Shown piece by piece: positions 32,487-43,757 of a stretch of DNA of 64,000 nt; position 1 is the first letter of the stretch, and each line of letters begins with the position of its first letter. Below the pieces are notes generated by a model. That model was given only the letters and a program-made list of their open reading frames with translations. It was not told the DNA's origin and made no database searches. The position numbers and the translations under genes are program-made. The stretch lies in contig MU271143.1 of NCBI GenBank assembly GCA_021432605.1, forward strand, positions 1,435,277 through 1,499,276, given 5' to 3'. This stretch comes from Coniochaeta sp. PMI_546. Taxonomy: Eukaryota; Ascomycota; Sordariomycetes; Coniochaetales; Coniochaetaceae.

Positions 32487-33315
32487 CTACTCATCAAGCA
32501 GCTTTCCATACGCGGAGTAGTAGCCGCACTTCTTGACGTGGCTCTTCCTCCCCGTGTTTGGATCGAAGATGTTGCATCCCCCTTTTGCTACGTTAGGGGG
32601 CGTGTACACTTTATCGTCAGTCAGCTTCCATCTCTCACTCTCTTTTTATCTTTCGCTTTCTCTCTCTCTCGCTTTCTCTCTCTCTCTCTCTCTCTTTGGG
32701 TGGCAGACATACAGTGTAGGGAGACAGCGAAGTCGCTGCCCTTGTTCCAGATTCGATGCACCCCGAGCTCGTCGGCCATGTAGGCTACCGAGTTCTCCGT
32801 GTACGTCTTCTCGGAGATGATCTTCATCCCGGCAGGCTCGTCGCCGCTGGGGAACTCGTACCGCGTCTCGGTCAGGTCGCCGCGGAGGATCTTCATGAGG
32901 CAGTGTGCGTTGCCGTGATCGTGGATGGGGCTGCCCTTGCCGGGAGACCATACGAGAACGAGCTGTTTTGGATGGGCAGATGTTAGGGAAAAAGGGGTGT
33001 TTTCTTTTTGAGACATGCGCGAATGGCGGTGGGGGGGGAGGGGGGTGAGAGACGAACCAGGTTGCTCTTTCCGTTGCCTTCGTCGACGAGGTTACGAGTG
33101 TAACCGCGGCTTGCATCGCCCATGGCATACTTCTGCCAGCCGTTGTCTTCGGCGTCGTACTCCTGCATCAGCGACATGAGAAAGCCGACGTCGACGTCTT
33201 CGCAGGTCAGACCGGACGAAGGGCCGAGTGCCGCCTTGAGAGCCAGCACCAGCTTGTCGAACTGATCACCTTTGGCGCTGGCGACCGGAGTCAAAGGGGT
33301 GCTGCCGACAGCCAT
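32487..33315 (-). CDS. Cysteine dioxygenase
   Basis: Non-heme iron enzyme that oxidises L-cysteine with O2 to cysteine sulfinate, the entry to taurine/sulfite formation and cysteine disposal. Exons: 33315..33058, 32962..32713 and 32608..32487 (209 residues, usual for fungi); introns 95 and 104 nt. The cupin iron ligands appear in SPIHDHGNAHC (two His) and LGVHRIWN (third His). The Cys of NAHC and the Tyr of SLHLYTPP correspond to the Cys-Tyr cross-link pair of mammalian CDO. The Tyr codon is reached only after splicing the 104-nt second intron, which carries a long GA microsatellite. The C-terminus RKSHVKKCGYYSAYGKLLDE is intact. Confidence 0.95.
32660..32696 (-). repeat. (GA)n microsatellite in cysteine dioxygenase intron 2
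   Basis: About 37 bases of TC/CT repeat on the plus strand, read as GA repeat in the transcript, with one interruption near 32671. It occupies over a third of the 104-nt intron and lies between its donor and the CTGAC branch region. Confidence 0.9.
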
Positions 33316-34474
33316 GGTTCTTGTATTGCTATGTGTGGACTGAACTGAAGGGATATTGGGTGTTTTGCTATCCAAAAGGGGGAAATGGAAGGCCTTGATG
33401 ATGGGACATATGGGTTGAGGACTGAATGATTGCAGATACGGCAGCCCGGGATAAGCGGTGGTCAGATGATTACACGTTTGGTGGTGGGATATCCGAGTTC
33501 TCACGCAGAGGGGCTTCCGCTAAAGTTCCCTGGCCGCCGAGCCGGCGTCGGGTGGGTCATCCGAAAATCGCAACAAACGACAGAACGTTACGTACACCAC
33601 CTCACAGGGGCCATCTCTCGACCGAACCCATCAATCGTGGCTATCTCGACTGAGCACATTAATCATGCGACTGTGACCAAGCACGCGAATTGTCATTGGA
33701 AGGGAGCAATCACTTTGTTGTGTTCAGTTGTTTTGCTGGTTTGGCACGATTTGGGAATACGCCTGTGGGCAGCCGAGGACAGCGGGACCCACCGGTCGAC
33801 GGCAAAGCCAAAGATAAGCTGCAAATCAGTTTCCATGTCTGGAAAGGATCCTTTTATCTTGCCCGACGTTCGGTTTGGTGTGGGTGCGTTTTCTTGTGTT
33901 GGCCATTCTGCCATTGCAACAAACACACTAGTGTACACAAGCTGTGGCATTGCGATCCACATGCAACAAGCAGCTCATCGATGTGCAAGAAGAAGGGTCG
34001 TTGCTAGTCCCATTCCAGCTGTTGACGCTATTCCGTTGGGCTACTTTTGCGTAGGTAAACTACCTCACCTTATTGGACTGTAATTACAAGGCGCTAGAGC
34101 TAGGCCTGCCAAGATACCTTGTGCTGTATTTCTTTCGTGTTGAAGACGTTGATATAGTTTTTGATGGCCATCTCTAAGTTAAGGTGCTCTTACGCGATAG
34201 AGAGATAATATCATACAAATCTTGAATACTTTGGTCCATCTAACCGTGAAAATTGGCCAAGAAGTTCCCGAGAGACGCGGATGCACCTGAGCACACCCGC
34301 AGCAAAGAATGAGAAAAGGGGACTCTAACAACAGACACATGCCCTGAACCGGAACTCCGTCGCTAAAGAGACTCGGGCATATTAAGAAGAAGAAAAAACG
34401 TAGGCCAATTTTCCACCTTCGGTCCTACTCAACAGCCCAGAAACAGCACCCAGCTCCCAGCAAACATCACGATT
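33316..34474. other. Spacer upstream of cysteine dioxygenase
   Basis: About 1.2 kb. A 217-codon plus-strand frame at 33430-34083 lacks any domain and crosses a GTAGGTAAACTACCTCACCTTATT motif at 34051-34074, so I do not call it. Nothing else is supported. Confidence 0.5.
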
Positions 34475-36316
34475 TCATCCAGTAACCCTCCTCACCCACA
34501 GGGTAGTAGGCTCATAGTTATCATCCCGGTCCATCCGCTTGTAAGCCCGGTGCAGCTTCAGCCCGAGCTCGTACTCCTCCCTCTGCACCTCGGCCAGCTC
34601 CTGCCTGAGGGTCTCGACCTTGCGCTTCTCCAGCTCGCGCTTGTGGATCACCTCGGCGCTGTCGAGGATGCTGTCCGTCGGCATCAGCTCCGTCATCTGC
34701 TTGATGCTGCGCGTGATGTTGATGCGCCTGTTGCCCAACCCTTGCAGCTGCGCGTTGATCATGGCGACGCGGTCCCTGGTCTCGCCGGCCGATGTCTCGG
34801 GCGGTGCGGGCGGGAGGGACTTGTTGATGCTCGAGGCGATGGATTCGGGCCGGTCGGCCGTTGTGCGGGCGCCGCGCATCGCGGTGAGGGCGGGGTGGGT
34901 GAAGCCCGTTGCCGCGGCCTTGCGCTGTTGGGCGGCTGCCGAAGGCGGGTTCTGGAAGGGGGAGGACATGTAGTGGTCTCTGCGGTCGGGGATGGTGGGA
35001 TCCTGCTGGAGTTGTGGGCTGTCGCGGTACTGGAGAGGTGTCTCCGGCACGGGGGGGCGGTTGTGGTCGAAGTCGTCCAGGGACTCGCGAGGGGTGTTGG
35101 CCGCGCTTGTCGCGTACGTGGTGATGCTGAAGCGAGATGCGGGCTGCACCCACGGGTCTCCGGGTGCGAGGGTGTTCGGGTTCGCACCGTGGGCTGGGGG
35201 AGCTGGTGCATGTGAAGCCTGCGAGTAGATCGACGACACTGATTCCTGATGAGCATGGGCGGCGGGATGGGGTTTCCTGTGAATTGCTGGTTCCTTGAGT
35301 TGTGGCGAGCCAGCATCTAGTGTGCTCGAATTATTTCCGCCGGTGATGGACGACTGCAGTTGCTTGGCTGCAACCGATGGCGCGTCTCTTCTGTCGAATG
35401 ACCCTGAAAGCGGTGGGCTTGGGTAGCTCGGACCACCCGACTGGTGTTTCGACTCGGCCGGGGTCACGATCTGGGACGAGGGCACAACTTTTCTGATGGT
35501 CTCCCGGGGTCGGGAACCAGGTGCCGTTTCAGGTCCGGGAGGGCTGACAGGGGGCGTCTGTCCCCTCATCGACCTCTCTGTAGGTTGATTAGATGCCGGA
35601 CTGGTGGCCGAGGTTGGGGATACCAGTCTGTTGGGATTCTTTGGCGCGATTTTAAGCGGCGCAACCTGGAGATCGTCGCGGACGGGCTCAACAATAGCGG
35701 TCCGACCGCTTGCGCCACGCCAGCCGGGCCGCGACGAGGCGAATGCGTTTGCCGCGGGGTCGGTGTCGTTCTCGACTGGTTCCGCCTTTTTATCGCCCTT
35801 GCTCGAGTGGCGCATACGCCGCACCCTGTCCCCAAAGGCAGTCATCATGGCACTGGGGCTTCTCTGCGGCGGTGATGATCCTGTACTGATGCCCAGTCCC
35901 TGCGCATACTCTGCTGGCCGGACCTGAGGCGGCCTCCCTGCTGCGCTGGCTGTCGGCTCCCCGGTCATAGCATCCCAGCGAACCTCTCCTCTCTGTTGAC
36001 CTGAGGAGGGATTCGAGGCCTGGCGTTCACGAGCTTGCGCTTCTCTCAGGGCAGCATCAGACTGCTTCCGCCGGGCCCGCCGCATCATTGGAATATTGGT
36101 GCGAGATTGCTGGCTGTTTGGGCCATCTCCGCCGTTGCGTGAACTGCTCCGGGGAAGTTGAGCGGTGGCCCGTCTATCATCATCGATAGGGGACACATCA
36201 CGGTCCTTCTGCCCGCCTTGAGTTCTGTAATACATGTTAGCACTGATGTAATAGAGGTCGAGGCACTGGTAGGTCCATAATGGCCCAAACAAATGACGAC
36301 ATTCACAGCAGTCCAT
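34475..36316 (-). CDS. Disordered Ser/Pro-rich protein with C-terminal coiled coil
   Basis: A single open frame of 613 residues; no family is recognised. The first 30 residues are Cys/Tyr-rich (MDCCECRHLFGPLWTYQCLDLYY) and may include an unspliced intron or a start further downstream: ATG codons follow near residue 28 (MYYRTQGGQKDRD). Residues 40-500 are low-complexity Ser/Pro/Gln/Arg sequence with PPVSPPGP and SYPSPPLSG blocks, several likely phosphorylation sites, and a basic RRARRKQ patch near residue 80. The last 110 residues are the most conserved-looking part: INAQLQGLGNRRINITRSIKQM, then a Glu/Arg/Lys heptad-like helix (HKRELEKRKVETLRQELAEV) indicating a coiled coil. A cytoskeletal or scaffold role is possible but unsupported. 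Confidence 0.75.
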   Translation of the reverse strand: MDCCECRHLFGPLWTYQCLDLYYISANMYYRTQGGQKDRDVSPIDDDRRATAQLPRSSSRNGGDGPNSQQSRTNIPMMRRARRKQSDAALREAQARERQASNPSSGQQRGEVRWDAMTGEPTASAAGRPPQVRPAEYAQGLGISTGSSPPQRSPSAMMTAFGDRVRRMRHSSKGDKKAEPVENDTDPAANAFASSRPGWRGASGRTAIVEPVRDDLQVAPLKIAPKNPNRLVSPTSATSPASNQPTERSMRGQTPPVSPPGPETAPGSRPRETIRKVVPSSQIVTPAESKHQSGGPSYPSPPLSGSFDRRDAPSVAAKQLQSSITGGNNSSTLDAGSPQLKEPAIHRKPHPAAHAHQESVSSIYSQASHAPAPPAHGANPNTLAPGDPWVQPASRFSITTYATSAANTPRESLDDFDHNRPPVPETPLQYRDSPQLQQDPTIPDRRDHYMSSPFQNPPSAAAQQRKAAATGFTHPALTAMRGARTTADRPESIASSINKSLPPAPPETSAGETRDRVAMINAQLQGLGNRRINITRSIKQMTELMPTDSILDSAEVIHKRELEKRKVETLRQELAEVQREEYELGLKLHRAYKRMDRDDNYEPTTLWVRRVTG

Positions 36317-39100
36317 GAACGGAACCGGACCAGATTTCCGCGGTCCGTGTTGACATGATGATTACCAAGGTCCTCGCCCCGACCAAATCAAACGCATCCA
36401 CCTCACTTCGACGGGAAGGGATGGTACTTACTGTTGCCCAGTTCTGCGAGCATATGCCGGCTCCGGTGAGCTCGGAGGCGATATTGTCTCCATCATGTCC
36501 TGCTGACGGTGAAGAGCTCGAGAGGCTGCGTAGACGTTTGCTACAGCCCGAGGTTGCGAGTGTGCGGACGTCGCAGGTCCAGACGCCAGGTTGCGGACGA
36601 GGTTGCGTTTCGGATTGCGAGGTGGAGGTTCTTGTACCGGAGGCGCAGTCTCACTAATTGGAGCGTCTCACAGTTAGCACGATTTCATTTGATGAGTCGT
36701 CGCAGCGACGGTGAGCGGCGGCAGGCTGTGTTGGGTTGACGAGGGAAACAGCTGTGTAAAGAAGCCCCCAAGGTTTGTTCTTGCTGCAGCGCCGCGCTCG
36801 TCTAAGCCGCGACCCTGTCGGACAAGCATAACCTTGGACCAACAAGGGATGGGGCCGATGCTTGTTTGGTTGCTTCAGAGCGCCTCCCCCGCCATGACTT
36901 TGCGCCAGAACGGCCGCTAACGTTGCACTGGAACTTGTGGCACTTACAATTGCGAATCCACAAAGTCGCGTGGTGGCCGTGAAGGTGCTGGGCCTCCTTT
37001 GATAGAGTAGCTGTAACCCGTCGCCATGTTGTTGATCGGCCGTGTACTGCCAGCATTCCTCGATGAGGGCCTTGATCGGCCCATATCCCACATCGCTGCT
37101 GGCATTTTTGCTGAGGTCGGGTGTCAGAGTTGCGAGCAGTCGGTGGACGTGGACCCCTTTTCGCTTTGATTCCCAAAACCACTGTAAAATGACGGAAGGG
37201 ATGAGGGGCAGCGCTGCAGGGTGCCGTCAGATCGATGCCAGGGGTCTGATAAGCTAAAGCTCAGGTGCATGAACTTGATGTTTTCGAAGCTCGTGATTTC
37301 TGAAATGGGATTGATCTCGTTGACTTCAAAGGGAGCGACGTTCGAAGCGGAAGCAATGTGAGTGAAGTCACAGCGACTCGCAAAGATATAATTTAACCCG
37401 CACCTGCAAATCGAGAGGGGGTTGTTGATTGTTGACAAATGGATCGGGGAAGGCGCGTCACTTTTATGGTCGGTAGCACTGACTGACACCGGATTCAGGC
37501 AAATGCCATCGTGATGGTTATCGTTCGGATCTTGTGGGCTGCCAACTGTCGCGTGGGTGTGTGTCGCGGTTGAGGTCGCGTTAAGTGGCCGGACAACTCA
37601 GAGCTGAGTGCGTTATTCACTGGCAGGTCAAGGCAGGTAGGTGGCTCTTTTCCGGGGTTGTCGAAGGGATGCTGTCAAAGGTTGATTGCACCCAAACTAG
37701 TGACACTTTTTCACTTTTGAACTCAGATCGATACAGCTTGATCTCAACTTCATGTACCAACTCGAATGACTGATGGCACGGCGGGAGCGAGCCGCAAACG
37801 TGTTATATCAACCAGGTTGTGGCATGTGCTACCTCATAATATCTCCGGCCGCGGTTACAGGGCCCAGGGTTCTGGATAATATTGCACAGGACTTGATCAT
37901 CCATCCAGCTCAGACCACACATCACCAACTTGGAACAAGGAATGCCAAATGGCCAAAGGAGGACCGCAGCACACGCTGGCGAACCACCGCCCGTCCGTAC
38001 CTGCAGATAGATAGAAGCATCATAACGGTTGCAGGGGTTAATCTCCAGACAGAGCACTGGAATCACACAAGCATCAGACTCGGCAGACACTAGAACAGAC
38101 AGCAGATATCCGCTGTTTGGCTGGTTATTCACAGGTTCATCCACTCTAGTGCTGGGTCTCGAATTGAAGGCTCTGTTCCTGTTCCGGGACTCGATCTTCT
38201 GTTACCGTTGGATTGGCCAAGGGTCGTCCGATCCACCATTCAGCTTCGCCCAATGTTTCAAGAAGAGGCTCTCCAATAACAGCACTGGGAGTCGCACAGC
38301 GAGGCATGGCGGCTACGTTTCAGCATACAGGGCTAAGGTGTGCGCTACTGCAGGTGGCGCGGACGCTTTGGGTTCCTGGGCCATCTTAACTTTCGGGACA
38401 CAGACGCCTTCAGATCATCAAGTTCAAGAGACTCAGACAGACACATAGACAGCCGATGTTCCGTGGCTGGGACATGGAAGCATCCCCGAGCATTCCATGG
38501 ATTCTACCGGCACAGGCAAAACTGAGGCTTTTCGAGTATGACATTCTCTGGTTCTGTGCGATACGCAGAGATCACACCTCTCATCTTCATGCCTTCTGGC
38601 TAGTCACACGCGCCATGATCTGCTTCTCGGCACAAGTGTCGATCGCCACAGTATCCAGTGTCCATGGTCAGTTTGGGTGCGATATGGCATGCACAATGGC
38701 ACTGTCCATTCCTCGGTTTCTTGACAATCCACACAGCGGTCTTTGATCCTGGTCCTCACCTTGTGGATGGGTGCTGTTCGCCTTTCATGCGCTTGTTTCT
38801 GTTCGAAAGATAATGGGCATTGTGTGCATTCGGCATACAGGCTCGTTGTCTAACATGTACTTGTCGAGTGACAATGACGGATTTGATTCAAGTCCCTTGA
38901 ACACTATCTTTGTTCGACGCAATTACAGCTAGCACGGCAGCGGGCCCTAGACGTATAAATGGAAAACCGCATTCGCTTCCCAATGGCTTTCCCCGTCACC
39001 ATCGATCTTTGATTGACTGCAACTGAACATATCACTCACCCTCTTAACCACCAACGACCACATACCAGGACGTCCTGACAACCTGACTAACTCGCCCAAC
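36317..39100. other. Long gene-poor spacer
   Basis: About 2.8 kb with only short frames on either strand. It separates the divergent coiled-coil and acidic-protein genes. A TATA box at 38954-38959 is the only element I can place. Confidence 0.5.
38954..38959 (+). promoter_or_regulatory. TATA box before the small acidic protein gene
   Basis: TATAAA in the context CGTATAAATGG, 142 bases before the ATG at 39101. The interval is CT-rich with CATCACTCACC-type leader sequence, as expected of a fungal 5' leader. This supports the downstream frame as a real gene. Confidence 0.5.
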
Positions 39101-39646
39101 ATGTTTGACCGAGAAATGCCCCTGCGCGTCTTCTGGCGTGACCAATCCTCGGACATGGAGCTGGCTGAGCCAAGCTCCGACGACGTCCAAGGTGCGGATC
39201 ATCTCGACAGCCCTTCGCCGCCCCAAGAGACCACCCAAAGCTCCATTCCGGCTGCGAAGTCGGACCAACCAGACATATATGAAGGGGAAGACGTGAGCTT
39301 GTCTCGCCCTGGTCCCGAGTATACCCCCGACTCCTTCGATGAGCTGCCCCACGACGAGATCTACCTCGGAGGCTATGAAACCCTGCAGGTCTATCGGGCT
39401 AACAAGCACACGGAGCAGATCAAATCATCGGATCTGGATGACTTGCGCCTGGTGGATGTCACACCTATAGCAGTAGAGTCTGCACTGATCCAGCATCTCC
39501 ACGCTCCCCCTGGGCATGCCCCCTCCACAACCGGCGCCTCTGCCGCAACTGCGGAGCCGGAGCCCGCCGACACCGAACTCCCGGCTCCCTCGCTTGCCTT
39601 GGATGCATTCGTAGAGATCGAGATCCTTGATGTGATTCTGGGCTGA
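39101..39646 (+). CDS. Small acidic hypothetical protein
   Basis: A 181-residue intronless frame, strongly acidic and rich in Pro, Ser and Asp/Glu. No signal peptide, membrane segment or known domain is seen. Two blocks look constrained: SFDELPHDEIYLGGYETLQVYRANKH near residues 78-103, and the hydrophobic-acidic C-terminus DAFVEIEILDVILG. A TATA box lies 142 bases upstream. The minus strand is also open across part of this stretch, but without such composition. It may be lineage-specific. Confidence 0.5.
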   Translation: MFDREMPLRVFWRDQSSDMELAEPSSDDVQGADHLDSPSPPQETTQSSIPAAKSDQPDIYEGEDVSLSRPGPEYTPDSFDELPHDEIYLGGYETLQVYRANKHTEQIKSSDLDDLRLVDVTPIAVESALIQHLHAPPGHAPSTTGASAATAEPEPADTELPAPSLALDAFVEIEILDVILG

Positions 39647-40370
39647 TGTGCTACGCAGAGAGAAGGACGGTTGGGAGATCTAGTGGAGCATTTGCCTGGG
39701 CCAGCTACGAAAATAACACCCAGTTGAATAGCGAGGTATTGGCTGCCCTCGCGGATGTTTTTCGCTCTTTCCCAGGACACGAAGACGGCATGAGACGGCT
39801 CTCACGATGCTACTTAGGCCATGTGCCGTCACGCCACGTGCGTGTAAGCAGCGCGGAGTGCTGGTTTTCCCCTTCTGAAGCAGGTCTTCTGAGGGTTTTG
39901 TCGTCTGGAGGCAAGATACACGAGACAAGTGTCTCTGTGCCAGCTATTTCTTTTTTTCTTCTTCTTCTTGGAGTTGCAGGGTGCAAGTGTGGATGCAAGG
40001 TGTGGTTCACGGTAGGTTACGGCGGCGATTACTTTTTAGGTACATGGTTTACGAGGGTAGCTGTCCCGGCAATGAATGTTCTTTCTTTAAGAAATGTGAA
40101 TCCGAGAAGTATGCATATCCCGTGACTGATTTGAGGACTAATATGTGACTTTTAGGCATCTGTGTACATACGAGCTCCTGCTGCTGAAACAGCGTTGCCG
40201 TGATTTTTGCCTCGCACGCTCCCAGTCATGACAGTATGCTGGAGTGAAATAGCTCATAGAACAAGATGTGAGACCCAGCACAAGTGCATGGTACTGTACA
40301 CGAGTAAGACTAAACCAGTATAGACGCCCAACGCCTGACCCATCCACACATCCACGCGGTTGAGCATGAT
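39647..40370. other. Spacer before the SEC62 3' end
   Basis: About 0.7 kb of 3' flank for two converging genes. A TTTCTTTTTTTCTTCTTC tract lies near 39949. Nothing else recognised. Confidence 0.5.
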
Positions 40371-41615
40371 CTACTCGTCGTCCGCAAGTTCCTCGACTCT
40401 CGGCGCAATATAACTTCGCGGCTTTGCTGTACCAGTGGCGACCTGTGTGTCAGTTGCAGTAGTCGTTGCGCTGGCCGGCGCAGGTTGACCGGTGGTTGCG
40501 GAGAAGGTAGCTTGTGCGCTGGCTGAGCCCTTGGCAGACTTCTTCTTCTTCTTCTGAGTCTGGCAGTTCGTTAGACAAAGCTTCCCTAGATGTTACGATC
40601 AAAGATTACATACCTCATGCCAAGCCCAGACGGGCTTGAAGCTGTCGAGGAACGACACGTCCTCCCAGAGGTTGGGGAACAACCACAGTCCAGGCGGAGT
40701 GGCGAAGTATGTGACGCAGAAGAGTATAACCCGGAAGATGGCCATCAGGAAGAACAGGCCGAGCAAGATCAGGAAGCCCCAGCTCAAGTAGTAGACGCCT
40801 TGGCGCATCTTGAGAGGCCAGAGAGGATAGAGGACGACGGCGAAGATGACCAGCAGTGCGAGGGCGGCGTAGACTTGACGCTTGATCTGGCTGCCCTCCC
40901 AGAGCCACACGTAGTACATTTCTTCCTTGGCCTCTTGCTGCGGCTCAATGCGGACTGTCCACAGACCCTTGACTCGCTTCGTCTTTTTCGGCGGGGCATG
41001 GTTGTGGCCCTCGTGCCCCTCGTTAGGATCTATCTTGGTGACTCGCAGGGCCAGCATGGACATGGGCAGCAGCTTGAAGGTGTTCTCGAGTGAGGCTCGG
41101 TCGGTGATCTCTGGTAGGGCCGGGTTCTTCTTGCGGGCCTTCTCGTACGCGGGAGACTGTAGAGCTCGGAGCGCGCGTTTGACTTGAGAAGCTAGTCAGC
41201 AACAGTGCATCTTTGTCATCGTAGTGGGCAGTGGGCGGACAATACCCTTGAACATGTCCTTGCGATCTCCGTTCAGAATGCAGGTCCGCGGCTTGAGGTC
41301 TTGGCTTCGGAGGAACTTGGCGAGAGCAATTGCGACAGGATTCGGCGGACCTGGGACAATGGGCTGCGGCTGGCCCCCCTGTGGTGGTCCATGTTGATGC
41401 TGGTGTTGGTGTGGTGGCTGGCCGCCTTGTTGTTGTTGCATGGCCTGCATCCTTGCCTGCTGCTCTTGGGCCTGCTTCTTGAGGTGCTCGATGAACTGCG
41501 GAACGGTCATGCCAGCTTTCTCGGCATCGCGGGCCAGCTGCTGCTGCATGGCCATGATCTGTTCCCGGGTGGGCATTTGCCCGGGGGCGGGCATGCCAGG
41601 TGGGTGTGCTTGCAT
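40371..41615 (-). CDS. SEC62: ER translocation subunit Sec62
   Basis: Membrane subunit of the Sec62/Sec63 complex for post-translational import into the ER. Exons: 41615..41246, 41182..40614 and 40553..40371 (373 residues); introns 63 and 60 nt. The N-terminal 85 residues are Gln/Pro/His-rich. The cytosolic Sec62 domain follows (AIALAKFLRSQDLKPR, then VKRALRALQSPAYEKARKK). Two membrane helices are clear: QVYAALALLVIFAVVLYPLW and GFLILLGLFFLMAIFRVILF, flanking MRQGVYYLS. The motif WLFPNLWEDVSFLDSFKPVW is the Sec62 signature. The last exon begins with five Lys codons (AAG repeat), then an Ala/Thr-rich tail ending ELADDE. ATG 41615 starts the conserved part; an upstream in-frame ATG at 41729 is probably leader. 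Confidence 0.95.
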
Positions 41616-41920
41616 TGTTGACCGCGAGCAGACCGCAAGTATCTGTACGAAGAGGTAAGAGAAGGGTAGCTGGCACGGATGGGACAGACAATATGGTGAT
41701 GTTGTTTGGTATGTGCTGCGGCAGCTCAAGAGACGTGGGCAACTTTTTGGATGACAAGCTGTTCAATTGACGACAAGGGGACACTTAGGCAATCGTGTCC
41801 CTTGACCTCATTCGCTGTGTGGAGGGACAGTTCGACGTTGAAAGTGGGTCTGCCGCTGAGAGGTAGTAAGGTACACGTGTATCGGACTCATGTTCCTCCT
41901 GGGCCGCTGCTCAAGTTATC

Positions 41921-42032
41921 TTACCTTACCTTAACCACAGTAGTGTCGTGTACACAGGTACCTCCACTGTGATACCGGTAGACATACCGGTACTGCGTAC
42001 TATAAGGTACCTTAGTAAGAATAAGGTACCTA
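41921..42032. repeat. Cluster of TACCTTACC / AAGGTACCT motifs
   Basis: Four or more copies of the same short word in about 110 bases: tandem TTACCTTACCTTAA, then two AAGGTACCT palindromes 19 bases apart, with further GGTACC and ACCGGTA words between. The same word occurs in several other spacers of the window. Confidence 0.7.
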
Positions 42033-42620
42033 CACGAACTGGAATACTGGATAGGTACACTAGAGCACACCTCAGGTGTGAGAGCCACCTGCGCCGAAGC
42101 CGTGGATCTGGACCCCCTAGTCGAGACATGGCAGATACCGTAACAAGCCACCAAAAAGCCACTATTTCCCTGCACATCTTCAATATTTCCTCTTTTTGTG
42201 ATGTCGGCGCTAAGACGAGGGCATCATATGTCTACTATAGTATTAGGCACCGGGTGTGCATGCATGGTCTCTTATGATGACTCCTCTGACTGTGTCCATT
42301 GCCATCGCCATCAGCCTGATGGCATTAGGTCCGCCAGAGCTGACGTTGATCCCCATGACATTCACCGTCTCATGACAGCGGAGCGGATCACCAAGGCTTC
42401 GCACAGTTTAACAAGTTCCGCGCTCCGGACTTGGCAGATCGAGTAAGGCGTCGCTTTCGCGAATCTGGTTGGATCGCGCAGTCCCGACAAAGTTTGTGCT
42501 TTATCGATCACGCAGCCTGAAGAGGGGCGACAAATACCACTGCGCCTCGCACTTGACCGAACCTCTCGAAGTCGCCAACACTGAGGCAAGTGAGGGTACA
42601 GTTTACTGAACCCCGTACCC

Positions 42621-42642
42621 AAAACAAACAAACAAACAAACA
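42621..42642 (+). repeat. (CAAA)n microsatellite
   Basis: Five tandem CAAA units in a spacer. No association with a gene is apparent. Confidence 0.9.
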
Positions 42643-43757
42643 GCACGACATCGCACTGTCGAACCAATCTGCATTGTGAAGCCGGTTCTGAGAGAAAACG
42701 CCCTTCCCGTTTGTGCCACGGTGCCGTGCATGCGTCGTCAGGATACTAATTCATCCGGACAAGCTGCAACATGTCACCATGCATTTCAGAGTCCCAGGCG
42801 TCATTTGAAATCATCTGACAGTAGGCTGAAAATATCACCGAGCTCGAGGGGCTAGAGTCAGGTACCCGTCAAAGGAGCGGCCAGCCGGTCGCGACCTGGG
42901 CGAGTTCGCGGCCAGTTATTGTTGCCACGCAGTGGCCGTGGCAGACACACCGCCCTCGTGTCGGTTTCAGGAAAGAATAGAAGTCTTCTCTTTTTGCATG
43001 CCCCTCTCCCCAGTCACTCAGTCACCCAGTCACCAGGGGACGCTGAAGACGCGATGTTTGAGAAGTCCAAATAAGAGGAGGCAGCGAGCCCTCGGCCAGG
43101 ATCCAATCTAAACTGCCCACGAGACAACCAAGTCGGCATCTTGTGGCAATGCGGTCGCGAAGACAGGCGTTGAGTGGGTTCCTCGACCAAGGAAAACTAA
43201 GACATCGACTCGCTGTACAGCACCGTTCATCTTACACCACTGGTGGGCCAGCCAATGTGGTGTGAAGCGCCAGCCATCCGAATCACCACCACACCCCGGT
43301 ATGGTAAGCGCCGAGTGGTTCGCGGCCAAACCACGTCAGCCTATCAAATCGTCAGTCCGGACATCTTCACCAGCATCCACGAACTCTCTTACAGCAAGGC
43401 CAGTACAGATCCGTACTCAACTTTTGCTTGCCATTACACTAAGCTAGCGGCCTCTCTCACGCCGACCCATCATTACGATGGGATAAGGTAGCGTGGTGGT
43501 CACCAAGTGGTGGGCATGTTCAGGCTCGAGCTCCGAAATAATAAGATGCAGAGTAATTCCTCAGCCTTTCCTACCGCCTTCTTCCCTCTCTGGTTTGCTC
43601 CTGTATATGCTATGTTTCTTGTTTCTTGTTTTCTTGCTCATTGCGGTTCTCTTTCCGCGCCTTCCGTCACTTGTCAGGTTCCCGGCTCGCTGCCCCGTCG
43701 TCGTTCGTTGCTCGCCTTCTCCTAGGGCGGACATGAGGTAATCACCTCTCACACAGC

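Larger units (their letters stand above)
41616..43757. other. Long spacer with clustered AAGGTACC motifs
   Basis: About 2.1 kb between divergent genes. It holds TTACCTTACCTTAA at 41921-41934, AAGGTACCTT at 42004-42013, AAGGTACCTA at 42023-42032 and a CAAA microsatellite. No gene supported. Confidence 0.5.

Noticed and set aside
33430-34083. 217-codon plus-strand frame
   Set aside because: No domain, mixed composition, crosses a spacer-type TACCTCACC motif.
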